Shown here: positions 1 to 7,373 of the stretch, in pieces
Numbering within the stretch: position 1 is the stretch's first letter
Layout of the letters: every line of letters starts with the position of its first letter
Origin: an uncultured Campylobacter sp.
Lineage (GTDB): Bacteria; Campylobacterota; Campylobacteria; Campylobacterales; Campylobacteraceae
Assembly: GCA_900539505.1 (NCBI GenBank)
Contig: UQCL01000010.1
Span: forward strand, 1 to 48,434
Reading direction: 5' to 3'
DNA: 48,434 nucleotides
Notes under the pieces: generated by a model
Told to the model about the DNA's origin: nothing
Database searches by the model: none
What the model saw: the letters and a program-made list of their open reading frames with translations, nothing else
Made by a program: the position numbers and the translations under genes

Positions 1-255
1 ACAGGTATAAATGGTCAGTCAAAGCCCAAAGAAAGATCAAATGTATTAAGTTATTTTTGCCTTTCTGCATATTTAGAAGAATCTAAAAATGATAAAAAAT
101 ATGTGCAAATTTATAACATTCTTTTGGATGACGAAATTTCGGAAATATCTAGAAAAATATCAAAAGCGGGTTATTTGGTTTATACTTTTATTATGCTTTT
201 GATTATTTACTCTCTTACAAAAACGGCGCGTCGCAACTCCATCGTACCTAGTTAA
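1..255 (+). CDS. C-terminal end of an unidentified membrane protein (partial)
   Basis: The first forward frame is open from base 1 to a TAA at 253-255, giving 84 residues with no start inside the window. The visible part is a Lys/Asn/Asp-rich soluble stretch followed, near its end, by one hydrophobic segment (AGYLVYTFIMLLIIYSLT) and a short basic tail, so the C-terminus probably sits in the cytoplasm after a last membrane helix. I do not recognise the family. Its base composition is more AT-rich than that of the neighbouring genes. It runs convergently toward miaA, with only 14 bp between the two stops. Confidence 0.6.
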   Translation, partial: TGINGQSKPKERSNVLSYFCLSAYLEESKNDKKYVQIYNILLDDEISEISRKISKAGYLVYTFIMLLIIYSLTKTARRNSIVPS

Positions 256-269
256 ACAGCATAGATCTT

Positions 270-1175
270 TTAAATCTCGCGGCGAAGAAATTTTAAAATT
301 TCACGCTCCAGCTCTTGCGGCGGCGCTGAAATTTTATCCGCGAACTGCGAGCGGTTGAAGGTGCGTTGGCGCTTTGCAAGCTGTACCGTGTGCAGGCTTA
401 CGAGCTGCTCGCACTGCGTCCGCGAGATCTGTCCGCGTAAAAGCTGCCCGCACTCCTTTAGCCCGATGCAGCCTAGCGCCCTACACTCCGTGCCGTAGCG
501 GGCGAATAAAAACTCCGCTTCCTCCAAAAGCCCGCGCTCAAACATCGCCTTCGTGCGCGCTTCGATACGCTGCGCAAGCCACTGCTTGGGCGCGTCGATC
601 TCAAAAATTTTAATATCCGAAATGACGGGCGGGGCGGTCTTTTCGCGCAGAAATTTACTCGGCGCCTCGCCGCAAAATTTATAGATACTTAGCCATTTTT
701 TTAAACGAAAACTGTCTGCCGCGCTAAGCTTTGCGGCAAATTCCGGATCGATCCGCTGCGCTAGAGCGTAAATTTCATCGTTTGAAATTTCGCTTTTAAA
801 ATCGGGAACCTTCGGCGCCAGCCCGCTTAACATCGCCTTTAGATAAAACCCGCTGCCGCCCGTGATTATCAAAGGCGCACCGCTACGCTCTGCAAAAGCC
901 CGCGCGGCGGCGTATTCTTTGATAAACTCGCCGACGCTAAAGTACTCGTTTGGGTAGATTAAATTTACGCCGAAGTGCCTGATCTCGCGCAGCTGCTCCT
1001 CGCTCGGCTTAGCGCTTGCGATGTCGATTTGCCGGTAAATGCAGAGCGAATCGAGGCTCAAAATCACGGCGTCCATTTCGCGCGCTATGCTTAGCGCAAG
1101 ATCGCTTTTGCCGCTTGCGGTGGTGCCGATGATCGCGATCTGCGGGCTTGCGTGCGAGTTTTGATTTTGGTTCAA
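270..1175 (-). CDS. miaA: tRNA dimethylallyltransferase MiaA
   Basis: Transfers a dimethylallyl group to N6 of adenosine 37 in tRNAs reading codons that begin with U. The N-terminal P-loop (GTTASGKSDLA) is followed by SLDSLCIYRQIDIASAKP, which binds the prenyl and tRNA substrates, and by TGGSGFYLKAMLSGL; all are typical of MiaA. I place the start at a TTG at 1173-1175 (301 aa), because AAAGGA lies 6 nt upstream of it. A more upstream TTG at 1203-1205 directly abuts the likely minus-strand -10 element (1206-1211), so it would lie upstream of the transcript. It is divergent from mqnP. Family call is firm; the start is inferred. Confidence 0.95.
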   Translation of the reverse strand: MNQNQNSHASPQIAIIGTTASGKSDLALSIAREMDAVILSLDSLCIYRQIDIASAKPSEEQLREIRHFGVNLIYPNEYFSVGEFIKEYAAARAFAERSGAPLIITGGSGFYLKAMLSGLAPKVPDFKSEISNDEIYALAQRIDPEFAAKLSAADSFRLKKWLSIYKFCGEAPSKFLREKTAPPVISDIKIFEIDAPKQWLAQRIEARTKAMFERGLLEEAEFLFARYGTECRALGCIGLKECGQLLRGQISRTQCEQLVSLHTVQLAKRQRTFNRSQFADKISAPPQELEREILKFLRREI

Positions 1176-1205
1176 GGCGTTTCCTTTCGTAAATTTTTCG
1201 TTCAA

Positions 1206-1211
1206 ATTATA
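1206..1211 (-). promoter_or_regulatory. -10 element for miaA
   Basis: TATAAT on the minus strand (ATTATA on plus), about 30 nt upstream of the preferred TTG start of miaA. Epsilonproteobacterial sigma-70 promoters are recognised mainly by this box, usually without a clear -35. Confidence 0.5.
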
Positions 1212-1243
1212 TCAAATTTAGAGCTATTCTTACTTTTTTTTGA

Positions 1244-1249
1244 TACAAT
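1244..1249 (+). promoter_or_regulatory. -10 element for mqnP
   Basis: TACAAT preceded by a run of eight T within a T-rich stretch, 22 bp before the ATG at 1272. It is back-to-back with the miaA -10, so this 100-bp interval acts as a divergent promoter region. Confidence 0.5.
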
Positions 1250-1271
1250 AGTGCCCAAAATAAGGGGCGAA

Positions 1272-2141
1272 ATGGCTAAATTTAAAGAAATTTTATCCGA
1301 CATCAACGAATTAATAGTTTTTAAACACTCGGTTTTCGCGCTACCGTTTATCTTTACGGCGATGATTACCGCGAGCAAGCTGCAAAGCGGCTCGATATGG
1401 TTCGGCTGGAAGTTGCTTTTTTTAGGGACTTTATGCGCGGTGAGCGCGAGAAGCTTTGCGATGGCGCTAAATCGTTACTTGGACGAGGACATCGACCGCA
1501 CCAATCCGCGCTGCGCTTCGCGCCCCAGCGTGGACGGACGGATCGGGCGCGGGAATTTACTGCTTTTCATCATCGCAAACGCGGTAGTTTTCATAGCGGT
1601 TTCGGCGCTTATAAATCCTTTGGCGTTTAAGCTTTCGGTGCCGATTTTAGCGGCATTGGGTGGGTATTCGTATTTTAAGCGCTTTAGCGAGACTGCGCAT
1701 TTGATGCTCGGCTTTTGCTTGGGGCTTGCGCCGATTGCGGGGGCGATCGCCGTTAGTGGCGGAATTCCGCTATGGTCGGTGCTGCTATGCCTCGGGGTAG
1801 TGTTTTGGGTGGGCGGCTTTGACGTGCTGTATTCGCTTCAAGATATGGAATTTGACCGCACGGCGGGGCTTTACAGCATACCTGCGCTTTACGGCAAGGA
1901 AGCGTCGATGTTTATCTCTAAAATTTTTCACGCCGTGGCGGTGCTTTTTTGGCTACTGTTTTGCGCGGCGGCAAATTTAGGTTTTTTTGCCTATCTCGGC
2001 GTGGCTGCGTGCGCGACTATCTTATACTTTGAGCATAAGATAGTGCGGAGAGATTTTAGCAAGATCGATCGCGCGTTTTTTACGCTGAATGGCTACTTGG
2101 GCATTGCGTTTTTTGCTTTTATTTTTGTAAATTTATTTTAA
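1272..2141 (+). CDS. mqnP: UbiA-family prenyltransferase, probably menaquinone synthesis MqnP
   Basis: An integral membrane aromatic prenyltransferase of 289 aa. The two Asp-rich motifs that bind the prenyl diphosphate through Mg2+ are present: NRYLDEDIDRTNPR near residues 77-90 and FDVLYSLQDMEFD near 183-195. About eight hydrophobic segments fit the UbiA fold. Campylobacters make menaquinone by the futalosine route, so MqnP is the likely role rather than ubiquinone synthesis; that assignment is inference. I chose the ATG at 1272, preceded by AGGGGCGA, because an upstream extension to 1152 would overlap miaA and lacks family similarity. Confidence 0.88.
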   Translation: MAKFKEILSDINELIVFKHSVFALPFIFTAMITASKLQSGSIWFGWKLLFLGTLCAVSARSFAMALNRYLDEDIDRTNPRCASRPSVDGRIGRGNLLLFIIANAVVFIAVSALINPLAFKLSVPILAALGGYSYFKRFSETAHLMLGFCLGLAPIAGAIAVSGGIPLWSVLLCLGVVFWVGGFDVLYSLQDMEFDRTAGLYSIPALYGKEASMFISKIFHAVAVLFWLLFCAAANLGFFAYLGVAACATILYFEHKIVRRDFSKIDRAFFTLNGYLGIAFFAFIFVNLF

Positions 2142-2150
2142 GGAACCCCT

Positions 2151-2510
2151 ATGGATCTTAACACCATCATCATTTTAGGACTTTGCGTCGTTATATTTTT
2201 GATGTTTTTCGTCATATATTTTAAGGATAAGCAGGCGGATAAAAAATTCGAGCGCTTCGATCAGGTTCTGACCGACGCTATGCAGGAAAATTATCTGCTT
2301 AAAAAGAAGGTCGAGGAACTAAAAGAGATGATCGATTCGGGCGGTAAAGTCGCTCCTAATATCGATATAAACGCGATTGCAGACGTAATCGACGAGACGA
2401 TAGAGCAGAGACTAGATGTAGTGCCTACGATGATCGACGAGCGGGTAGAAAAGCAGATCAGGCCGCTTCTGGATCAGCTTAAAGAGCTCATCGGCTCGGT
2501 AAGAAAATAG
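2151..2510 (+). CDS. Small membrane-anchored coiled-coil protein, unknown function
   Basis: 119 aa. An N-terminal transmembrane helix (about residues 5-24, IIILGLCVVIFLMFFVIYF) is followed by a charged Lys/Glu-rich segment with heptad-like spacing (residues 27-65). The C-terminal part is acidic (IADVIDETIEQRLDVVPTMIDERVEKQ), also probably helical. It starts 9 bp after mqnP with AGGAA upstream, so it is probably co-transcribed. I recall a hypothetical protein at the same place in C. jejuni, between ubiA and moaA. No function is assigned. Confidence 0.75.
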   Translation: MDLNTIIILGLCVVIFLMFFVIYFKDKQADKKFERFDQVLTDAMQENYLLKKKVEELKEMIDSGGKVAPNIDINAIADVIDETIEQRLDVVPTMIDERVEKQIRPLLDQLKELIGSVRK

Positions 2511-2557
2511 CCGGAGCAATATAAAAATAAAATTTTGCAAAATCGCTTTGTTTTTTA

Positions 2558-2563
2558 TATAAT
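2558..2563 (+). promoter_or_regulatory. -10 element for the moaA-queE-queD operon
   Basis: TATAAT preceded by a run of six T, 27 bp before the moaA ATG at 2591. This is the best extended -10 in the first 5 kb. Confidence 0.6.
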
Positions 2564-2590
2564 CGCCGCAAATTGATATTAAGGCAAAAT

Positions 2591-3556
2591 ATGCTAATTG
2601 ATAAATTTGGACGAACGATCGATTATTTGCGCATTTCGGTTACGCAGCGGTGTAATTTCAGATGCAGATATTGCATGCCTGCTACGCCGTTTAACTGGGT
2701 GCCGCGTGAGAATATTTTAAGCTTTGAGGAGATGTTTTTATTCGTCAAGGTTGCGATCGACGGCGGCGTAAAAAAGATCCGCATAACCGGCGGCGAACCG
2801 CTGGTGCGAAAGGGGATCGAAGATTTTATAAAGATGATCGCGGATTACGCCCCAGGTATCGATCTTGCGCTTACTACCAACGGATATTATCTCAAAAACT
2901 ACGCGCGCGCCTTGAAAAACGCGGGGCTAAAACGCATCAATATGTCGCTTGACTCGCTGCGTCCGGAGCGGGCTAAATTTATAGCTCAGCGCGGCGTGCT
3001 TTATAACGTCTTAGAAGGCCTTGACGCCGCGCTTGAAGCGGGACTGAAAGTCAAGCTAAATACCGTCGCGCTAAAAGGGATCAACGACGATGAGCTTATT
3101 TATTTGCTGGAATTTGCCCGCGAAAAGGATTGTCAGATCCGCTTTATAGAATTTATGGAAAACACCCATGCCGGCGATCTTACAGGCTTAAAATCAAACG
3201 AAATTTTAGATATTTTAAGGCGTAAATTTATCTTTACCGCTCTGCCGAAATCGCAAAGCTCGCCCGCGTCGCTTTACGCGCTCGGGGACGGCTACACCTT
3301 CGGCATAATCGATCCGCACAAGCACGATTTTTGCGAGAGCTGCAACCGCATCAGGCTAAGCGCCGAGGGGCTTTTGATCCCGTGTCTTTACTTCGAGGAC
3401 GCGCTAAGTATCAAAAAGGCGGTTAAAGAGGGCGACATTGCCGCAGCCGCCGAAATTTTGGCTAAAATTTTAGCGAATAAGCCCGAAAAAAATCGCTGGC
3501 AAACGGACGCTTCGAATGAAATTTCAAGCCGTGCATTTTACGAGACGGGCGGATGA
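2591..3556 (+). CDS. moaA: GTP 3',8-cyclase MoaA
   Basis: A radical-SAM enzyme that rearranges GTP to 3',8-cyclo-7,8-dihydro-GTP, the first step of molybdopterin synthesis. The N-terminal cluster motif is CNFRCRYC and the second 4Fe-4S site is CESCNRIR followed by a Cys 13 residues later (LIPC). ITGGEPLVR is the SAM-binding GGEP motif. The protein ends in Gly-Gly, the essential C-terminal tail of MoaA. The ATG at 2591 follows AAGG at 2581 and gives 321 aa, the usual length; a start 18 bp upstream lacks support. It overlaps queE by 4 bp. The product feeds molybdoenzymes, consistent with the mod genes at 20-25 kb. Confidence 0.96.
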   Translation: MLIDKFGRTIDYLRISVTQRCNFRCRYCMPATPFNWVPRENILSFEEMFLFVKVAIDGGVKKIRITGGEPLVRKGIEDFIKMIADYAPGIDLALTTNGYYLKNYARALKNAGLKRINMSLDSLRPERAKFIAQRGVLYNVLEGLDAALEAGLKVKLNTVALKGINDDELIYLLEFAREKDCQIRFIEFMENTHAGDLTGLKSNEILDILRRKFIFTALPKSQSSPASLYALGDGYTFGIIDPHKHDFCESCNRIRLSAEGLLIPCLYFEDALSIKKAVKEGDIAAAAEILAKILANKPEKNRWQTDASNEISSRAFYETGG

Positions 3557-4518
3557 GGCTTGTTGAGAGCTTTTTAAGTATTCAGGGCGAGGGCAAATAC
3601 GCAGGCAGGCTCGCGTTTTTCTTTCGCTTTGCGGGCTGCAACCTGCGCTGCGAGGGCTTCGGCGGCGAGCGCATTTCGCCAAAGACCGGCGAGATCTTGC
3701 GCGGTTGCGATACGATCCGCGCGGTTTTTACAAACCACTTCGAGCACGAAGAAATTTTAAATCTAGCGCAGCTTTTGAATAAAATTCCAAATTTATCAGG
3801 TTCGTCCTGTTTCGCACCTGCGTGCCCTGCGCCGGGTTTTTGCGACGCCGAGCCTTTTTTTGAAAGCGATACGTTAAATTCCGCCGCCGCGCAAAAGCTT
3901 CTCCGTCCAAACGGTAGCGTAGAGAAATCTTTAAATTTAACGAGCGAAAATTCTTTAAATTTCGCGGCGCAAAATTCTTCAAATTTAAATCCGCAAAGCT
4001 CCGTCTCGCCGCAGAGCGCTAAGCTTTATCAAAAGCCGATCGTCGTTATTACAGGCGGCGAGCCGCTACTGCACTATAAAGAGGCGCTATTTTACGAGTT
4101 CGTCTGCGAGCTGCTTGCGCGCGGATACGAAGCGCACTTCGAAACCAACGGCACGATTTTCGTGGATTTTGAAAAATTTCCCGCCTACAAAGGCTGCGTT
4201 TTCGGGGTCTCGCCTAAGCTTTCAAACTCCGCTGAGCCGCGCGAACGCAGGTTAAACTTCGCCGCGCTGCGAAGCTTAAAACAAAACGCGAAGGATAGTT
4301 TTTACAAGTTCGTCATCTCGCCCGAGTTTGACGCGCAGCCCGAGATCAGAGAAATTTTAGCGACGTGCGAGAGCGAGGTTTATTGCATGCCGCGCGGCGC
4401 AGATCGTCGCGAGCTGGAAAGCGGCGCGCAATTTTGCGTGGATTTTTGCCTAAAAAACGGCTATAATTACTCCGATCGCCTGCACATTAGAATTTGGGGC
4501 GAGAAGGACGGGGTATGA
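3553..4518 (+). CDS. queE: 7-carboxy-7-deazaguanine synthase QueE with a low-complexity insertion
   Basis: A radical-SAM enzyme converting 6-carboxytetrahydropterin to 7-carboxy-7-deazaguanine in queuosine synthesis. The start RLVESFLSIQGEGKYAGR and ITGGEPLLHY are diagnostic. The cluster cysteines are spaced unusually: CNLRC, then 18 residues to GCDT, instead of CX3CX2C. At 321 aa it is much longer than typical QueE (about 210-250). The excess lies at about residues 78-158 (roughly nt 3785-4025), a Ser/Asn/Gln-rich tract with repeats such as SLNL and SLNF encoded by AAATTT/AAATTC words. The conserved core resumes at KPIVVITGGEP. Overlaps of 4 bp with moaA and with queD show an operon. Confidence 0.92.
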   Translation: MRLVESFLSIQGEGKYAGRLAFFFRFAGCNLRCEGFGGERISPKTGEILRGCDTIRAVFTNHFEHEEILNLAQLLNKIPNLSGSSCFAPACPAPGFCDAEPFFESDTLNSAAAQKLLRPNGSVEKSLNLTSENSLNFAAQNSSNLNPQSSVSPQSAKLYQKPIVVITGGEPLLHYKEALFYEFVCELLARGYEAHFETNGTIFVDFEKFPAYKGCVFGVSPKLSNSAEPRERRLNFAALRSLKQNAKDSFYKFVISPEFDAQPEIREILATCESEVYCMPRGADRRELESGAQFCVDFCLKNGYNYSDRLHIRIWGEKDGV

Positions 4519-5096
4519 TAATTAGGAAATTATACGAATTCGAAAACGCTCATATCGTGCGCCTGTGCGGTTCGAAGCGGTGTCGCACGAGCATCCACGG
4601 CCACTCCTACAGATGCGAAATTTTGCTTAGCTCAAATTTTTTGGATGAAGCGGGGATGGTTTATGATTTCGGCTACATGAAGCTCGGTATCCGCGAGCTT
4701 ATCGATAGTTTCGACCACGCCGTGACGATCTATGCGCGTGACGATTCGGGCTATATCGCGGATCTTAAAAAACACAGCGCGCGCTGGGTACAGATACCGC
4801 TAAATCCGAGTGCGGAGCAGTTTTGTAGAATTTTTTTCGTCCTTGTAGACCGACTTTTGAGCCTGACTCAGATGCAAAACGGCGAGCGCGAAGTAAAGCT
4901 TCATAGCGTCATCGTGCACGAAACGGCCACCGGCTACGCGCAGTGCTTCCGCGAGGATGCCTACAATGCGCAGATGGGCGAGATCGCGCTAGATGAGATA
5001 GAATTCTCGCCCGCCGTGCGCGAGGAGTGGAGGCAGCCCGAGCTTTGGCAAAAGCTACTGCGCGGCGAAAAAATCATCTATCCAAAGGACTGCTGA
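4515..5096 (+). CDS. queD: 6-carboxytetrahydropterin synthase QueD
   Basis: Converts 7,8-dihydroneopterin triphosphate to 6-carboxytetrahydropterin, the substrate of QueE encoded just upstream. Zinc ligands are the His in ENAHIV and the HGHSY pair; the catalytic Cys lies in CRTSIHGH, and DSFDHAV and VHETATGYA supply the remaining active-site residues. The ATG at 4515 overlaps the queE stop (ATGA) and gives 193 aa, a usual length for epsilonproteobacterial QueD; an upstream start at 4494 would only extend into queE. The adjacent queE-queD pair implies de novo queuosine synthesis rather than salvage alone. Confidence 0.94.
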   Translation: MIIRKLYEFENAHIVRLCGSKRCRTSIHGHSYRCEILLSSNFLDEAGMVYDFGYMKLGIRELIDSFDHAVTIYARDDSGYIADLKKHSARWVQIPLNPSAEQFCRIFFVLVDRLLSLTQMQNGEREVKLHSVIVHETATGYAQCFREDAYNAQMGEIALDEIEFSPAVREEWRQPELWQKLLRGEKIIYPKDC

Positions 5097-5317
5097 TGAG
5101 AAATTTATTTAAATTTGGCGCGGGGTTCGTGCGCGTTTTTGCCGCGTGCGCGGTCTTTGTCTGCGCGCTTGCTTTGGGCGGCTGCGACGATGAGAAAAAG
5201 AACGCCTTGCAAAAGCCGCCGGTAGATAGCGAGGTGCCGAAGGACGTACCCATCGCATCTAGCGAGCCCAAAGTCGATATAAACGCCGATATGCCGCCGC
5301 TTCCTGTGACAGAATAA
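5096..5317 (+). CDS. Small putative lipoprotein
   Basis: 73 aa. A basic N-terminus (MRNLFKFGAGFVR) and hydrophobic core lead to the lipobox LGGC, with Cys30 as the likely lipidation site. The mature part is about 44 residues, rich in Asp, Pro and Val and without other cysteines, so probably an unstructured tether. The ATG overlaps the queD stop codon (TGATG), which marks it as the last gene of the moaA operon. I recall a small lipoprotein at this place in C. jejuni, but cannot assign a function. Short Pro-rich lipoproteins of this kind are often overlooked. Confidence 0.75.
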   Translation: MRNLFKFGAGFVRVFAACAVFVCALALGGCDDEKKNALQKPPVDSEVPKDVPIASSEPKVDINADMPPLPVTE

Positions 5318-5694
5318 GGCGGAGCGTTGAAAAATCCGCGGCTAAATTTGAAAATTTTTAAAATTTACGTGGTTCGTATGCGGCGCGCAAGCGCGATTTT
5401 AGCGCCATTTTTGCCCGTACGATCTGCGCAGAGAAATTTTAAATTTTATAAAGCTATATCCGCAAAATTTCATTCTTGGCGCGAGATATACTGCGCCAAA
5501 TCGCGATTAGGAGGCAACGCGGTAAAATTTAACACAATAAATAGCCGCAGCCGCTTTGAAAGGTTTTTAAAATTTCAAAGGCGCGGAGCAGGTCTGTTTG
5601 ATCTCGCGCCGAAAAAATTTGCGTTGAAATTCGGTCGTTTCGGCTCTAGCCGCGCAAAATTTTATCCTGCAAATTTAACCCTCCGGCGGAAGTG
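5318..5694 (+). other. Noncoding gap rich in AAATTT words
   Basis: 377 bp between the small lipoprotein and the next membrane-protein gene. A frame is open through it, but its translation is basic and dominated by Lys-Phe and Arg-Phe pairs produced by the AAATTT words, with no ribosome binding site or domain. I see no RNA gene. At least nine RAATTY hexamers are present. Confidence 0.6.
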
Positions 5695-6177
5695 ATGGAT
5701 TATCTGTATCAAAGCGCCCTGGGTTTTCATAAGTTTTTCGCGTTAGCTGCGGCGATTTTAACGATAATTTATCTGATTTTTACCCAGCTTAAGATCGACG
5801 CGGCGGCAGAATTTTGCCCGCGCAAAGAGGTTTTAAATTCCGCCGTCTCCGCGCCGCAAGCTGAAAATTTAAAGCAAAAGAGCAGATCTGGGCTTAGATT
5901 TCTTAGGCGCATCAGGCTGTTTTTGCCGATTTATTATGCGACTCTCGCGGCGCTGATAATTAGCGGAAGCGTGATGCTGCCGGTGCTGCGCTTTGATCTG
6001 AGCTTTAAAATTTACTTTATGGCGGTCGGATCGCTAGCGATGATCGCGCTTAGCGCGGTATCATACAAACGGCTGAAAATAGCGTATCTGAGCCAAAACT
6101 TTGCGCCGTATCAGCGCAAAATGCGGGTGATTTTGGGGCTAAGCTTAGCGATAATTTTGATAGCGAGTGTTATTTGA
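5695..6177 (+). CDS. Four-helix integral membrane protein, unknown function
   Basis: 160 aa with four hydrophobic segments at about residues 9-30, 82-102, 106-127 and 143-160. A His in the first helix (ALGFHKFFA) and Tyr residues in the second could bind a cofactor, but this is speculation. Between helices 1 and 2 lies a hydrophilic loop of about 40 residues with the same Asn/Ser/Lys flavour as the low-complexity inserts elsewhere. I chose ATG 5695, preceded by GGCGGAAG, over the GTG at 5692. It overlaps rsmE by one base. I recall a membrane protein in the equivalent place upstream of rsmE in C. jejuni. Confidence 0.75.
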   Translation: MDYLYQSALGFHKFFALAAAILTIIYLIFTQLKIDAAAEFCPRKEVLNSAVSAPQAENLKQKSRSGLRFLRRIRLFLPIYYATLAALIISGSVMLPVLRFDLSFKIYFMAVGSLAMIALSAVSYKRLKIAYLSQNFAPYQRKMRVILGLSLAIILIASVI

Positions 6178-6833
6178 TGGTATATTTTTACGATAAGCTT
6201 GCAGGCGAACAGAGCCTAGTTTTGCAGAATGATCAGTTTTTGCACCTAAAGGCTAGGCGAGCAAGGGCGGGCGAGCGCATAGACGTGCGAAATCTAAAGG
6301 ACGGGGCGAGTTATCTATATGAGATCGCCGAAATTTCGCGCAAGGGCGCGGCTTTGAATTTAGTTTTTAAAAGCTCGGTTTTTACGCCGAGCCACGATTT
6401 TTGTGTCGCTTGGGCGGTCGTCGAGAGCGCCGTGATCGAAAAGAGCCTGCCTGCGCTAAACGAGATGGGCGTCGGGCGGCTTGTTTTGGTCTATGCCGAT
6501 CTGTCGCAGAAAAACGTGCGGCTCGATATGCAGAGGATGGAGCGGATTTTGATCAACTCGTCGCAGCAATGCGGGCGAAATTCCATCATGCAGATCGAGG
6601 TTTTGAGCAGCTCGGACGAGCTAGCGCAAAGATATGAAAACGTAAGCCTGATCGATTTTGGCGGCAAGAACATCGACATTTTTGGCGGCGATGAGATCGC
6701 GTTCGTAGGCCCGGAGGGCGGATTTTCGCCGCGCGAAAGAGAGAAATTTAAAAACGCCTATGCGCTTAATAGCCCTTATATTTTGCGCTCAAACACCGCG
6801 CTGATCGCAACTTGCGCGAAGTTGATGTTTTAA
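6177..6833 (+). CDS. rsmE: 16S rRNA m3U1498 methyltransferase RsmE
   Basis: Methylates N3 of uridine 1498 in 16S rRNA at the decoding centre. A SPOUT-family protein of 218 aa: an N-terminal PUA-like domain (residues 1-70) and a C-terminal knotted domain carrying IAFVGPEGGFSPRE and LRSNTALIATCA, the SAM-binding signature, with the conserved Glu-Met-Gly (NEMGVGRLVLV) before it. The ATG shares a base with the preceding gene's TGA. It is part of a run of rRNA methyltransferases (rsmE, rsmI, rlmB) around rpmE. Confidence 0.93.
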   Translation: MVYFYDKLAGEQSLVLQNDQFLHLKARRARAGERIDVRNLKDGASYLYEIAEISRKGAALNLVFKSSVFTPSHDFCVAWAVVESAVIEKSLPALNEMGVGRLVLVYADLSQKNVRLDMQRMERILINSSQQCGRNSIMQIEVLSSSDELAQRYENVSLIDFGGKNIDIFGGDEIAFVGPEGGFSPREREKFKNAYALNSPYILRSNTALIATCAKLMF

Positions 6834-7132
6834 ACGCTCGGAAAATTTTAAAATTTAAAAAGCCGCGCGCTTTAAATTTTGGAATTTAAAATTTATCCTG
6901 CGCGACCTTTGTGTTTTATCGTGGCTTAACGCGCGGCGAGTATTTGCCGCGGTGCATCTTCGCGCGCTGTATTTTGCACGTCGCAGCACGCCGCGGTGAA
7001 ATAAAATTTTACTCGAAAAGCGGGCTAAATTTTAAAATTTTCGCGTCCAAAAAGCTTGCTCGAAAGAAAATCCGCCGCTTTGCCTAGAGTTTTTTAAAAC
7101 CCTTTGAATTTGCTTTTTAGATAAAAAAGTTG
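6834..7132 (+). other. Noncoding gap between rsmE and the rpmE promoter
   Basis: 299 bp holding the hairpin at 6850-6880 and several further AAATTT-type words, including two head-to-head around 7028-7040. No frame with a plausible start and no RNA gene was seen. Confidence 0.55.
6850..6880 (+). terminator. Hairpin after rsmE, possible terminator
   Basis: Perfect 10-bp inverted repeat AAAATTTAAA (6850-6859) and TTTAAATTTT (6871-6880) around an 11-nt GC-rich loop, 17 bp after the rsmE stop. The AT-only stem is weak for an intrinsic terminator; the U run at its 3' side is only four long. Confidence 0.4.
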
Positions 7133-7138
7133 TATAAT
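7133..7138 (+). promoter_or_regulatory. -10 element for rpmE
   Basis: TATAAT, 34 bp before the rpmE ATG, preceded by T-rich tracts at roughly 10-bp intervals, the usual epsilonproteobacterial housekeeping promoter form. Confidence 0.65.
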
Positions 7139-7172
7139 CGCTGCCTTTTAAAATCATCAAAAAGGATCAAAA

Positions 7173-7373
7173 ATGAAAAAAGATATCCATCCAAACTTTG
7201 TCGAAACGACCGTTACCTGCGCTTGTGGCAACACTTTTAAAACGCGCTCGAACAAGCCTGAGATCCGCGTCGATATCTGCTCCAATTGCCATCCGTTTTT
7301 CACTGGCAGCGAGAAGATCGTAGATAGCGCGGGCCGAGTCGAGAAATTTAAGCAAAAATACGGAATGAAATAG
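7173..7373 (+). CDS. rpmE: 50S ribosomal protein L31
   Basis: 66 aa, full length for the zinc-binding form of L31. Zinc ligands are Cys16, Cys18, Cys36 and Cys39 (CAC and CSNC). The N-terminus MKKDIHPNF and the tail HPFFTGSEKIVDSAGRVEKF are typical. The zinc form is usually made when zinc is plentiful; no zinc-free paralogue is visible here. AAAAAGGATC precedes the ATG. The stop codon is immediately followed by the TTG start of rsmI, so the two are co-translated. Confidence 0.97.
   Translation: MKKDIHPNFVETTVTCACGNTFKTRSNKPEIRVDICSNCHPFFTGSEKIVDSAGRVEKFKQKYGMK

Noticed and set aside
374..613. 79-codon plus-strand frame inside miaA
   Set aside because: Shadow of miaA; the translation is Ala/Arg-rich with no signal and the reverse strand carries a complete known gene.
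5327..5695. A 122-codon plus-strand open frame between the small lipoprotein and the membrane protein
   Set aside because: No ribosome binding site, no domain, and a translation dominated by Lys-Phe/Arg-Phe pairs that follow directly from AAATTT words.
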